DNA of 38,767 bases from Flavobacteriaceae bacterium (GTDB taxonomy: Bacteria > Bacteroidota > Bacteroidia > Flavobacteriales > Flavobacteriaceae). A program made the position numbers and the translations under genes. Numbering within the stretch: position 1 is the stretch's first letter; each line of letters opens with the position of its first letter. The stretch lies in NCBI GenBank assembly GCA_023258055.1, contig JALRAI010000006.1, positions 1-38,767 of the forward strand. Reading direction: 5' to 3'. The notes beneath the pieces are model-generated. The model was not told the origin of the DNA. It worked only from the letters and a program-made list of their open reading frames with translations, and searched no databases. Positions 25,961 through 34,829 of the stretch are shown piece after piece.

Positions 25961-26293
25961 ATGAAGTTTACGGTTCAAGATCACATAGTTGTAGTCACTG
26001 ATTTGCCTGCAGAGGATTCTGAATTGACCCAAGAGTTTTTAGACCATAAATCTGAGTGGGAAAATAGTCATATTGTTTTGGAGATAGGAGACTGTGGGCT
26101 CACTACAGAAGACATTTATCGCGCCATTGCCTCAATTTTAGCCGAGCAAAAAAAAGCAAAAAAATCTTTTGTTCTTGTAGACGAACCTGAGCGGCTCAAA
26201 CAATACCCAGAAGACCTCTCTGCGGCCCCAACCCAGGATGAAGCCTTTGATCTTATCGAGATGGAAGAGATCGAGCGTGATTTAGGCTTTTAA
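25961..26293 (+). CDS. Conserved small acidic protein, STAS-like, next to rnz
   Basis: 110 residues; I recognise the family only by position and tail. The pattern of strands and helices (MKFTVQDHIVVVTDL, HIVLEIGDCGLTTEDIYRAI, KSFVLVDEPERL) looks like a STAS/anti-sigma-antagonist fold, with a conserved acidic end DEAFDLIEMEEIERDLGF. It starts on the base after the pyrB stop and ends one base before rnz, so it is translated together with RNase Z, and the pairing is, as I recall, common in flavobacteria. Possibly a partner of RNase Z; unproven. Confidence 0.65.
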   Translation: MKFTVQDHIVVVTDLPAEDSELTQEFLDHKSEWENSHIVLEIGDCGLTTEDIYRAIASILAEQKKAKKSFVLVDEPERLKQYPEDLSAAPTQDEAFDLIEMEEIERDLGF

Positions 26294-26294
26294 T

Positions 26295-27239
26295 ATGGGC
26301 TTACACTTACATATATTGGGCTGTCATTCGGCCACCCCTAAAACCAATGCCGCGCCCAGTGCCCAGATACTCGAGATGGATGGCCATATGTTTTTGATTG
26401 ATTGTGGGGAGGGGACTCAAGTGGCTCTACGTCGCAACAAAATCAAATTTGCACGCATTAAACAGATTTTTATTTCTCATCTTCACGGTGATCATTATTT
26501 CGGGCTATTTGGTTTAATCGCGACCTTCAATTTATTAGGCAGAACAGAGCCTTTAGATATATTCGGACCTAAAGGTTTGAAAGATATCGTTTTAATGTCT
26601 TTAAAACTCGGGGAATCATGGACAAAGTTTCCCTTGCGCTTTCATGAATTATCCCAAAGTCAGAGTGTTTTAATCTATGAGGATCAAACCGTATCGGTGC
26701 GTACTTTGCCGCTGGATCATCGGGTATATACCAATGGTTTTCTATTTGAGCAAAAGCCTAGATTGCGTCCACTCAATGCTCAAGCGGCCCATGAATTAAA
26801 AGTACCCTCGGCTTATTTTAACAAGGCTAAGCAAGGGGGTTGGGTGCAGGATGAGTTAGGCAATCCTATTGACTTTAAAGCCATTACTTTTGACCCACCT
26901 CCCTCTATTTCATATGCATATTGCAGTGATACGGCTTATTATCCACCTCTTGCTGATATGATTCAAGGGGTAACTTTATTGTATCACGAAAGCACTTTTT
27001 TAAGTCAGCATGAAGAATTATGCGGTCCCACAAAACACAGCACTGCGCGTCAGGCCGCAGAAATAGCACTAAAAGCCCAGGCTAAGTTTTTATTGTTAGG
27101 CCATTATTCTGGGCGATATAAGTCTCTGGAGGACTTTAAAATTGAAGCCAGTGCAGTTTTTCCACAGGTAACACTCGCTCGTGAAAACACCGCATTTAGT
27201 CTAGCGCACGGCGGGGTTTCTGAGTTAACCGAAATTTAA
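26295..27239 (+). CDS. rnz: Ribonuclease Z
   Basis: Cuts the 3' trailer of tRNA precursors. 314 residues of the metallo-beta-lactamase fold: zinc motif HLHGDH at 62-67, IDCGEGTQ near 35-42, SDTAYYPPL and HESTF, and GHYSGRY near the C-terminus. The N-terminus LHILGCHSATPKTNAAPSAQ is typical of the short RNase Z form. It starts one base after the small acidic gene. pdxH follows after 54 bases. Confidence 0.93.
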   Translation: MGLHLHILGCHSATPKTNAAPSAQILEMDGHMFLIDCGEGTQVALRRNKIKFARIKQIFISHLHGDHYFGLFGLIATFNLLGRTEPLDIFGPKGLKDIVLMSLKLGESWTKFPLRFHELSQSQSVLIYEDQTVSVRTLPLDHRVYTNGFLFEQKPRLRPLNAQAAHELKVPSAYFNKAKQGGWVQDELGNPIDFKAITFDPPPSISYAYCSDTAYYPPLADMIQGVTLLYHESTFLSQHEELCGPTKHSTARQAAEIALKAQAKFLLLGHYSGRYKSLEDFKIEASAVFPQVTLARENTAFSLAHGGVSELTEI

Positions 27240-27293
27240 TTTTCCAGCTCATCAAACTGCCTAAAATCTTGTAAATTGCAAATAAATAGAGGT

Positions 27294-27959
27294 ATGGCTG
27301 AAAACCTTCAACATTACAGAAAATCCTATCAAAAAGGAGCCCTGAGCAAACAGGATGCCGCACAGGATCCTATGGATCAGTTTCAAATATGGTTTGACGA
27401 GTTAAAGGCCTTAAATCTGGATATTGAGATCAATGCGATGCATTGTACGACTTTGGACGCTGAGGGATTTCCTCGAACTCGCGTGGTGCTTTTAAAAGGT
27501 TTTGACCCCCAAGGATTTCAATTTTACACTAATTACAACAGTCAAAAGGGACAGGATATTGGGCGACACCCACAAGTGTCTTTGTCTTTTTTTTGGCCTG
27601 AGTTAGAGCGCCAAGTGCACATTATTGGCAAAGCTCAGCGCCTGTCCCCAGAGGAATCAGACGCTTATTTTAATGTTCGGCCCCGCGGAAGTCAAATCGG
27701 GGCACATGTCAGTGAACAAAGCACTGTAATTGAATCAAGATCTGTTTTACAAAGTCGCTTAGCTGATCTTGAAAAGGAGTATCAAGGCCGCGAAATACCG
27801 CGCCCTGAGCATTGGGGTGGTTTTCGCGTGGTCCCACAGGGCTATGAGTTTTGGCAGGGTAGAGAAAATCGTTTACACGATCGATTGCGTTATAGACTCA
27901 CATCAGATAACGAGCCAGAGACAAAGCCCTCATGGATCATCGAACGATTAGCGCCGTAA
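27294..27959 (+). CDS. pdxH: Pyridoxamine 5'-phosphate oxidase
   Basis: FMN enzyme that makes pyridoxal 5'-phosphate. 221 residues from the ATG at 27294 (an upstream TTG at 27276 is less likely). Family blocks are YTNYNSQKGQDIGRHPQ, LSFFWPELERQVHI, RPRGSQIGAHVSEQS and the C-terminal GYEFWQGRENRLHDR. Usual length is about 215 residues. Confidence 0.95.
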   Translation: MAENLQHYRKSYQKGALSKQDAAQDPMDQFQIWFDELKALNLDIEINAMHCTTLDAEGFPRTRVVLLKGFDPQGFQFYTNYNSQKGQDIGRHPQVSLSFFWPELERQVHIIGKAQRLSPEESDAYFNVRPRGSQIGAHVSEQSTVIESRSVLQSRLADLEKEYQGREIPRPEHWGGFRVVPQGYEFWQGRENRLHDRLRYRLTSDNEPETKPSWIIERLAP

Positions 27960-27977
27960 ACAAGCCTTTAGTGATTT

Positions 27978-28466
27978 ATGAAGCGCAGTATCTATTTTTT
28001 AAGACATGCTAAATCATCTTGGGAGACTGGGGTGGAAGATGTCAAAAGACCATTGAACCCGCGTGGAAAAAAAGACGCTTTACTCGTAGCTAACTTTGCG
28101 GCCAAACAACTAAAGCGACCGGATTTTGCCGCTGTGAGTGTGGCCAAGCGCACCCGCCAAACGGCTCAATACTTTATTGAAGCCTTTAATATACAGGAGA
28201 ATAAGGTGCGCGTAGAACCTACCCTCTATGATTTTTCAGGTGAAGCCGTGTTGCGTTTTATCAAAACCTTGGATGCTAGTCATAAAATCGTTATGCTTGT
28301 AGGGCACAATCACGCCTTTACTGCGCTGGTGAATATGTTAGGAGATAAAAATATTGATCATGTGCCGACCTGCGGTATGACCGTTATTGATTTTGAGAGC
28401 GACGATTGGCAAAAAATATCAAGAGGAACGACAAGAGAAACTATATTTCCAAGAGACTTTAAATGA
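27978..28466 (+). CDS. sixA: SixA-like histidine phosphatase
   Basis: 162 residues, histidine-phosphatase (phosphoglycerate-mutase-like) fold. The catalytic motif is LRHAKSSW with H10, and the second histidine lies in VGHNHAFT. Further support comes from KRPLNPRGKKDA. SixA removes phosphate from histidine phosphotransfer proteins in E. coli; the substrate here is unknown. The stop overlaps the ppk1 start (ATGA). Confidence 0.88.
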   Translation: MKRSIYFLRHAKSSWETGVEDVKRPLNPRGKKDALLVANFAAKQLKRPDFAAVSVAKRTRQTAQYFIEAFNIQENKVRVEPTLYDFSGEAVLRFIKTLDASHKIVMLVGHNHAFTALVNMLGDKNIDHVPTCGMTVIDFESDDWQKISRGTTRETIFPRDFK

Positions 28467-30565
28467 TGATGGCGGAATCCAAAAAATATTACGATCGATT
28501 TATCAATAGAGACCTCAGCTGGTTAAAATTTAACGGCAGGGTGTTGCAAGAGGCGAAGGACCCTTCAGTTCCGCTTATCGAACGATTGCGATTTTTGGGA
28601 ATATTCTCGAACAACCTGGACGAATTTTTTAAAGTGCGCTATGCCACAATTAAAAGAATTGTTGAGGCCGGCAAGGTCGGGCGCAGTGAATTAGGGGGTA
28701 TTTCCGCAAAAGATTTACAGGAGGAAATCACACAGACAGTTATCGCTCAGCAGCAACTAAGTCTTGATATTTTGGGCGGCATTCAAAAAGAACTGGCCAA
28801 GACAGGGATTCATGTCATCGATGAGCACCAAATTACCCCCGATCAAAGTCAGTTCATTACTGATTACTTTTTACGAGAAGTCAGCCCAGCTTTGGTCACC
28901 ATAATTTTAACTGGATTAGAGACTTTTCCCGCGCTTAAGGACAGTGCAGCTTATTTGGCTGTGCGCATGGTATTGAGTGAAACAGAACCTCAAAATAAGA
29001 AGACCCTAGAACCACAGGTTAATTATGCCCTCATTGAAATTCCTCGGGTAATCGACCGTTTTGTGGAACTTCCTGAAAAAAATGGTCAGAAATACATCAT
29101 ACTGCTCGATGACCTGATCCGTCATTGTATGGGCATTATTTTTAGCATTTTCTCCTATCAAGAGATTTCTGCCTATATGATTAAGATCACGCGTGACGCT
29201 GAACTTGATATTGATTCGGATTTGAGCCGCAGCTTTTTAGATAAAATTTCTAAAAGTGTCGCGCGACGTAGCTCTGGTGATCCAGTTCGTTTTGTCTATG
29301 ACCGGGATATTGATCCTGAAATGCTGAAGTTTTTTATGGATAAAATGAAAATCGAAAGCACTGATAGCGTCATTCCAGGCGGGCGATACCACAACAGACG
29401 GGATTATATGAAATTCCCGAGTTTGGGGCGTCATGATTTACTCTATGAAACAAAAGTTCCCCTGCGCATCAAAGGACTTAATTTTGAGGGCAGTCTTTTG
29501 GCCAAGATTGCCAAAAAAGATTATCTACTCCACGCGCCTTATCAAAGTTTTAGGTATGTGGTGAAGTTTCTGCGCGAAGCTGCTTTAGACCCTCAAGTCC
29601 AATCTATTAAAATCACCATTTATCGATTAGCCGAGGTGTCGCATATCGCGAGCTCACTGATTAATGCGGCTAAAAATGGTAAGGATGTCGTGGTGCAGAT
29701 TGAGCTTCGTGCTCGTTTTGACGAAGTGGCTAACATCCATTATGCAGAACAAATGCAGGAAGAAGGGGTGCGCATGATTTTTGGCGTTAAAGGATTAAAG
29801 GTGCATTGTAAGGCCTGTGTTATCGAGCGACTCGAGGCTGGCAAGGTAAAGCGTTATTCGTTTTTAAGTTCTGGTAATTTTAACGAAAGTACGGCGCGTA
29901 TCTACACGGATTACACCCTGTTTACGGCTAATGAGGGCATTGCTAAAGACATCGGCAAGGTCTTTAATTTCTTTGATGTGAATTATCGCGTAAAAACCTA
30001 TAAACACCTTGTCGTATCTCCGCATTATACTCGTGGGGTATGGGAGCAATTGATCGAGCGTGAGGTAAAAAACAAGAAAGAGGGTAAGGCTGCAGGAATT
30101 CAGCTCAAGCTCAATAGCCTCAGTGATTATCGCATGATTGATAAATTATATCACGCGAGTCAAGCTGGGGTGCACATAAAAATAATTGTTCGAGGTATTT
30201 GTTGTTTAATCCCAGGTATTAAAGGGCTTAGCGAGAATATTGAAGTAATTAGTATTGTCGACAAATTCTTAGAACACACGCGTCTTTATATTTTTAATAA
30301 TAATAACCAGCCCAAATATTTTATCTCTTCTGCGGATATCATGGGACGTAATTTAGACACCCGTGTTGAGATTAGCTGCCCAATTTATGACGGGGATATT
30401 CAAAATGAGCTTCAGGAAACCTTTGATATTAGCTGGCAAGACAATGTGAAAGCACGCCTGATTTCTGCTACTCAGGACAATGCTTATGTGAGGGAAGGCG
30501 GTCCAGCAATCCGTTCACAATTTGCTATTTACGATTATTATCAAAAGAAATTGGAGTCCGAATGA
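28463..30565 (+). CDS. ppk1: Polyphosphate kinase 1
   Basis: Makes long-chain polyphosphate from ATP, reversibly. 700 residues with the N-terminal NRDLSWLKFNGRVLQEA and NNLDEFFKVRYA motifs and two catalytic histidines: H448 in KVHCKACVIE, the autophosphorylated one, and H605 in EHTRLYIFN. Three tandem ATG codons (28463, 28466, 28469) leave the exact start open. The gene overlaps the SixA-like gene by 4 bases and ppx by 4 bases. Confidence 0.96.
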   Translation: MMMAESKKYYDRFINRDLSWLKFNGRVLQEAKDPSVPLIERLRFLGIFSNNLDEFFKVRYATIKRIVEAGKVGRSELGGISAKDLQEEITQTVIAQQQLSLDILGGIQKELAKTGIHVIDEHQITPDQSQFITDYFLREVSPALVTIILTGLETFPALKDSAAYLAVRMVLSETEPQNKKTLEPQVNYALIEIPRVIDRFVELPEKNGQKYIILLDDLIRHCMGIIFSIFSYQEISAYMIKITRDAELDIDSDLSRSFLDKISKSVARRSSGDPVRFVYDRDIDPEMLKFFMDKMKIESTDSVIPGGRYHNRRDYMKFPSLGRHDLLYETKVPLRIKGLNFEGSLLAKIAKKDYLLHAPYQSFRYVVKFLREAALDPQVQSIKITIYRLAEVSHIASSLINAAKNGKDVVVQIELRARFDEVANIHYAEQMQEEGVRMIFGVKGLKVHCKACVIERLEAGKVKRYSFLSSGNFNESTARIYTDYTLFTANEGIAKDIGKVFNFFDVNYRVKTYKHLVVSPHYTRGVWEQLIEREVKNKKEGKAAGIQLKLNSLSDYRMIDKLYHASQAGVHIKIIVRGICCLIPGIKGLSENIEVISIVDKFLEHTRLYIFNNNNQPKYFISSADIMGRNLDTRVEISCPIYDGDIQNELQETFDISWQDNVKARLISATQDNAYVREGGPAIRSQFAIYDYYQKKLESE

Positions 30566-31485
30566 TGTTGATGGAAAAATACGGTGGTATTGATATCGGG
30601 TCAAATGCGATTCGTCTTTTGGTGGCTACGGTGACAAAATTGGATGATAAACCTGCGCGATTTAAGAAAACGTCCTTAGTGCGGGTCCCAATTCGTTTAG
30701 GTGCTGATGTTTTTTTAAATGGAGCCATATCTGCTTTGAGTATCGATCGCATGATTGATGCCATGAGCGCTTATCGATTACTTTTAAAAAACCACAATGT
30801 AGTGCGTTATCGGGCATGCGCTACATCAGCGATGCGCGAAGCCAGCAATGGTTTAGAAGTAGTCAAACGCATTAAGGAAGCCACGGGTATAGAGATTGAA
30901 ATCATCGATGGTGAAATCGAAGCCGATATCATTGCCGCAACTGATTTTGGTAATTTTATCGGTACAGAAAAAACTTTTCTCTATGTAGATGTTGGTGGAG
31001 GAAGCACGGAGTTTACCCTTTACAGTCAAGGGCAAGTCATTGTCTCAAGATCATTTAAATTAGGGACCGTAAGGATATTAAATGACATGGTCCGTGAGTC
31101 GATGTGGGAAGAGGTAAAAGCCTGGATCACAGAGGTGACCGCGCCTTATGACAAAATTAACGTGATAGGATCGGGGGGGAATATCAACAGTATTTATACC
31201 AAGAGTGGGAAAAAAATAGGAAAGCCTCTAAGTTATTTTTTCTTGGTGAATTATTTCGAACTTTTAAAATCCTTGACCTATCACGAACGTATTTACGAAC
31301 TTGAAATGAATCCAGATCGCGCCGATGTAATTATACCAGCAACAAAGATTTATTTATCTGCCATGAAATGGTCTCGGGCAAAAAATATTTATGTGCCCAA
31401 AATTGGTTTGGCTGATGGAATGGTAAAGCGCATGTTTCAAGACCCCACTCAGGGACACTCTATAGACACGCTGCTGAATTACTAA
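30562..31485 (+). CDS. ppx: Exopolyphosphatase, Ppx/GppA family
   Basis: Removes phosphate from the ends of polyphosphate or pppGpp. 307 residues of the ASKHA fold with IDIGSNAIRLLV (10-21) and YVDVGGGSTEFTL; the enzyme is short, lacking the C-terminal HD-like part of E. coli Ppx. It overlaps ppk1 by 4 bases, so synthesis and breakdown are coupled in one operon. Its stop codon abuts the stop of miaE on the other strand. Confidence 0.92.
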   Translation: MMLMEKYGGIDIGSNAIRLLVATVTKLDDKPARFKKTSLVRVPIRLGADVFLNGAISALSIDRMIDAMSAYRLLLKNHNVVRYRACATSAMREASNGLEVVKRIKEATGIEIEIIDGEIEADIIAATDFGNFIGTEKTFLYVDVGGGSTEFTLYSQGQVIVSRSFKLGTVRILNDMVRESMWEEVKAWITEVTAPYDKINVIGSGGNINSIYTKSGKKIGKPLSYFFLVNYFELLKSLTYHERIYELEMNPDRADVIIPATKIYLSAMKWSRAKNIYVPKIGLADGMVKRMFQDPTQGHSIDTLLNY

Positions 31486-32091
31486 TTAACCGTGAATTTG
31501 CTCGGTTTTACTGAGATCTTTCATAATTTGAGCTTCAAATTCTAAAAGATCTTGCCATTTTTGATCGACGATTTCTCTTTGGCCGTATTGACGGGCAAAC
31601 TTCAAAAACATGGTGTAATGGTTAGCCTCACTAATCATCAATTTTCGATAAAAATCGGCTAATTTTTTATCCTCGAGTTCTTCACTCAGTAGGCGAAAGC
31701 GTTCACAGCTTCTAGCCTCGATAAGAGCGGCGTAGAGCAATCGGTGGATTAATTGATCATTACGACTGCCGCCTTTGGGAAAAAACTTCATTAAAGCGTT
31801 TACATAGGCGTCTTTACGTTCACGCCCTAAATGCCCTCCGCGCTCAATTATGCGGTCATGGACCATTTTAAAATGACTCATCTCTTCTTGAGCCAAAAGA
31901 GTCATCTCGGCCACAAGCTCCGTATAATCAGGGTAACCGATGATGAGTGAAATGGCCGTTGAAGCCGCTTTTTGCTCGCAATAGGCGTGATCAGTCAAGA
32001 TCTCATCGATATTTTTAGCGACAATATTGACCCATCTTGGGTCTGTGGGTAATTTTAATCCTAACATTACAGGGGGATTTTTTTGACTCAT
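31486..32091 (-). CDS. miaE: tRNA-(ms2io6A)-hydroxylase MiaE
   Basis: Hydroxylates the isopentenyl group of ms2i6A at position 37 in tRNAs reading U-starting codons. 201 residues of ferritin-like helices with diiron ligands E39, E70, H73 (EEMSH), E125 and E155 with H158 (EANHYT). The first residues LGLKLPTDPRWVNIVA are typical. It lies 9 bases after dnaX on the same strand, so the two are one operon. Confidence 0.93.
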   Translation of the reverse strand: MSQKNPPVMLGLKLPTDPRWVNIVAKNIDEILTDHAYCEQKAASTAISLIIGYPDYTELVAEMTLLAQEEMSHFKMVHDRIIERGGHLGRERKDAYVNALMKFFPKGGSRNDQLIHRLLYAALIEARSCERFRLLSEELEDKKLADFYRKLMISEANHYTMFLKFARQYGQREIVDQKWQDLLEFEAQIMKDLSKTEQIHG

Positions 32092-32100
32092 ACTTATTGT

Positions 32101-33885
32101 TTACACGTCGAGATCCAGGCTTGAGCGCAACACTTCCAGTAGTGGGTTTTGCTCTTTGAGCTGAGCATATTTTTCTTCTGGAGTGTAGGCATAACGCTTT
32201 ACAGCACTTTCTACTACATTTATGTTTAGACTCAATTGGTCATTAGAGAGTTGATCCGCCAAATAAGCCATTAAAGGTCCTTTGTCGCGCTCTACCTCCA
32301 CGCGAATGGTATCGTTAGGGAAGGTAAGTGTGATCTCGGTGCCATTGACCTCGGGGCTTTCCATGGTCAAATGAGAATGTAAATTAAACTTGCCTTCTTC
32401 TTTCATCTGATTGGCGTATTGTTTCCAAGCCTTTAGCAATGCTTCTGCGCTAAATTCTTCGGTTCTTATTTCACCAGGAGCGGGGCCCGAGGCTTTATGC
32501 TGTGCCTCAAGTTGCTTTTTTTCTTGAATGCTTTTTAGTGAGAGAGAGGAAACTCCTGTGCGTTTGCCCTCAAGTTTGATGTCGATTTTACGGATTTTAT
32601 TAGGGCTAGGTTTTAAGCCTTCGACCTCTTCGGATGGTTGATCGGCTTGACCTGAATTGATGTTTGTGGACTCTGTTTCGGTATCTGCCCTATGATTTAA
32701 GTCATCAGTAGGGAGTACAGCCGAATTCTCTTGAACCGATGAGCTATCAGTCGGCTTGAGTTGCGCAGCGGGAATTATGTAGGGCTGACTATTGGGCTTT
32801 TTTTTTTGCTCTAAATCATTTAGAGAAGCCAATTGCATCAAACAGAGTTCAATGAGCAATCGCGGATTACGACTATTTCTGTAATTCAGGGCGCATTGAT
32901 TGGCAATGTCCAGGGCGGTCATTAGCCACGAACGATCTGCCGATTGAGCTTGTCTGGAGTAATCTTGTTTTACATTTTCCCCAACTTCCAAAAGCGGAAT
33001 TGTTTGTGGGGTTTGGGCTACTAGTAAATCTCTAAAATGAGAACAAAGACCATTTATAAAGTGTTGTCCGTCAAAACCTTGCGCTAATATTTCATCTAGT
33101 TGAAGTAAGAGTTCCGGTATACCGCCTTTTAACATTAAATCAGTAATGCTAAAATAGTATGAGTAATCCAGAATATGAAGATTTTCAGCGACCGCCTCTC
33201 TGGTGATACTGTTTCCACAAAAGCTCACAATACGGTCAAAAATAGAAAGGGCATCACGCATGGCGCCATCGGCCTTTAAAGCCATCAAGTGTAAGGCATC
33301 ATCTTCGGCTTGGATTCCTTCGGCCTGGGCTACACGTTGTAATTGTTCTTTGATGTCTTCAACGGTTATGCGCTTAAAGTCAAAAATTTGACAGCGCGAT
33401 AAAATCGTCGGAATGATTTTATGCTTTTCGGTGGTGGCCAAAATGAAAATCGCATGGGCGGGTGGCTCCTCAAGTGTTTTTAAAAAGGCATTAAAAGCGG
33501 CAGAGGACAACATGTGCACCTCGTCGATTATGTACACCTTAAAACGGCCGGTTTGCGGTGGGATGCGTACCTGATCTATCAGGGAACGGATGTCTTCTAC
33601 AGAGTTGTTTGAGGCAGCATCAAGTTCAAAGATATTAAAGGCGAAGTCTTCGTCGGGGTGAACGGCCCCATTGAGATTGTCTGCGCTATCCTGATTGATT
33701 TTTTTGGCTAAAATACGCGCACAGGTCGTTTTTCCCACACCACGTGGTCCAGTAAACAAAAGGGCTTGAGCCAAATGATTGTTACTGATGGCATTATCTA
33801 GTGTACGGGTAATGGACTTTTGTCCCACCACCTGATCAAACCCTTGTGGTCTGTACTTTCTCGCCGATACTATAAAGTGTTCCAT
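32101..33885 (-). CDS. dnaX: DNA polymerase III subunit gamma/tau
   Basis: Clamp-loader ATPase that loads the sliding clamp and joins polymerase cores. 594 residues: Walker A GPRGVGKT (46-53), Walker B YIIDEVHM (118-125), arginine-finger motif SRCQ (163-166), domain III, then a linker and a lysine-rich C-terminal part. The four-cysteine zinc module that usually lies between Walker A and the ELDAASN block is missing: residues 62-86 (KINQDSADNLNGAVHPDEDF) have no cysteine. No obvious slippery heptamer was checked. miaE follows after 9 bases. Confidence 0.95.
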   Translation of the reverse strand: MEHFIVSARKYRPQGFDQVVGQKSITRTLDNAISNNHLAQALLFTGPRGVGKTTCARILAKKINQDSADNLNGAVHPDEDFAFNIFELDAASNNSVEDIRSLIDQVRIPPQTGRFKVYIIDEVHMLSSAAFNAFLKTLEEPPAHAIFILATTEKHKIIPTILSRCQIFDFKRITVEDIKEQLQRVAQAEGIQAEDDALHLMALKADGAMRDALSIFDRIVSFCGNSITREAVAENLHILDYSYYFSITDLMLKGGIPELLLQLDEILAQGFDGQHFINGLCSHFRDLLVAQTPQTIPLLEVGENVKQDYSRQAQSADRSWLMTALDIANQCALNYRNSRNPRLLIELCLMQLASLNDLEQKKKPNSQPYIIPAAQLKPTDSSSVQENSAVLPTDDLNHRADTETESTNINSGQADQPSEEVEGLKPSPNKIRKIDIKLEGKRTGVSSLSLKSIQEKKQLEAQHKASGPAPGEIRTEEFSAEALLKAWKQYANQMKEEGKFNLHSHLTMESPEVNGTEITLTFPNDTIRVEVERDKGPLMAYLADQLSNDQLSLNINVVESAVKRYAYTPEEKYAQLKEQNPLLEVLRSSLDLDV

Positions 33886-33895
33886 AATGCCTTAA

Positions 33896-33903
33896 CAAAT
33901 ATA
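33896..33903 (-). promoter_or_regulatory. Candidate -7 promoter box for dnaX
   Basis: CAAATATA on the plus strand, read as TATATTTG on the minus strand. It ends 10 bases before the dnaX ATG, so the mRNA would have almost no leader. Confidence 0.45.
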
Positions 33904-33968
33904 AAAAGCCACAGTTTTAATTCCCCGAATTCAGTTTGTATTATTTCGTGAGTTATCAACATTTCTGC

Positions 33969-33976
33969 TAATTTTG
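33969..33976 (+). promoter_or_regulatory. Promoter box of the RNase P RNA gene
   Basis: TAATTTTG fits TANNTTTG and ends 4 bases before the first base of the RNA at 33981, the spacing expected for the -7 element. The upstream TTG is not clear. Confidence 0.65.
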
Positions 33977-33980
33977 TCAC

Positions 33981-34280
33981 GCAGGCCGCCTTATCGCTTC
34001 ATCTTTTGATGAAGAGGAAAGTCCGGGCACCACAGGGAGGCATAGCGGCTAACAGCCGTCGGTTCGTCAAGGCGAATTAGGACCAGTGCAACAGAAAGAA
34101 TGTACAGATCATGCTGTAGTGAAATCAGGTAAACTCTATGCGGTGAAATGCCACGTAAACCCACGTTTGAAGATTCCCGTCTGAGTGGGAGGGTAGGCAG
34201 ATTGAGTGGTTCAGTAATGAATCATCTAGATAAATGATAAGGGTCCAGAAATGGATACAGAATCCGGCTTACAGGCCTGC
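33981..34280 (+). ncRNA. rnpB: RNase P RNA (class A)
   Basis: The RNA that cuts the 5' leader of tRNA precursors, about 300 bases. The 5' end gcaggcc (33981-33987) pairs perfectly with ggcctgc at the 3' end (34274-34280) to make helix P1. Conserved core sequences are present: GAGGAAAGTCCGGGC after the P3 hairpin and ACAGAATCCGGCTTA near the end. A T-run (34281-34285) after P1 ends transcription. The gene lies on the plus strand between dnaX and rsmD, both on the minus strand; its last base is 3 bases from the rsmD stop. Confidence 0.95.
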
Positions 34281-34283
34281 TTT

Positions 34284-34829
34284 TTATTCAAAAAAACTAA
34301 AGACTGATCCTCCAAATTTTCTGGAGTGTAACCAGTGCTCATGCTCGGAGAAATCTCGGTCTTTATCGTGTTCTAGAATCAACTGACCGTTTTCGGCCAA
34401 AAGCTGGCGCTCAAATATTGTTGAGACCAAATTCAGCAATTCTTCTTGCTCTAGAGCGTATGGGGGGTCGGCAAATATAAAATCGTATGTCCCACTATGC
34501 TGCTCTAAGAACTTTTTCACCGCTCCTTGAAAACAATGAATCGGCAGTTCGAGTAATTGGGCAGTCTGTTCAATAAATTTAATACAGCCTCGGTTTTGAT
34601 CTACGCAATCGATGCGCTCGGCACCCCGTGACCCAAACTCATAAGCAATATTTCCGGTGCCGCTGAATAAATCTAGAACCCTAGCACCGAATAAACCTCC
34701 GCTATGGTGTAAAATATTAAATAAACCCTCCTTTGCAAAGTCAGTGGTGGGGCGTACAGGCAGATTTTTAGGGCCTCGTATTTTGCGCCCTTTATGTCTT
34801 CCTGAAATAATTCTTATTGACTGATGCAT
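34284..34829 (-). CDS. rsmD: 16S rRNA (guanine966-N2)-methyltransferase RsmD
   Basis: Methylates G966 of 16S rRNA. 181 residues with start RIISGRHKGRKI, SAM-binding block DLFSGTGN (53-60) and catalytic DPPY at 121-124. The start lies inside the end of the DUF3822 gene (16-base overlap). Its stop codon shares bases with the T-run of rnpB. Confidence 0.93.
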   Translation of the reverse strand: MHQSIRIISGRHKGRKIRGPKNLPVRPTTDFAKEGLFNILHHSGGLFGARVLDLFSGTGNIAYEFGSRGAERIDCVDQNRGCIKFIEQTAQLLELPIHCFQGAVKKFLEQHSGTYDFIFADPPYALEQEELLNLVSTIFERQLLAENGQLILEHDKDRDFSEHEHWLHSRKFGGSVFSFFE

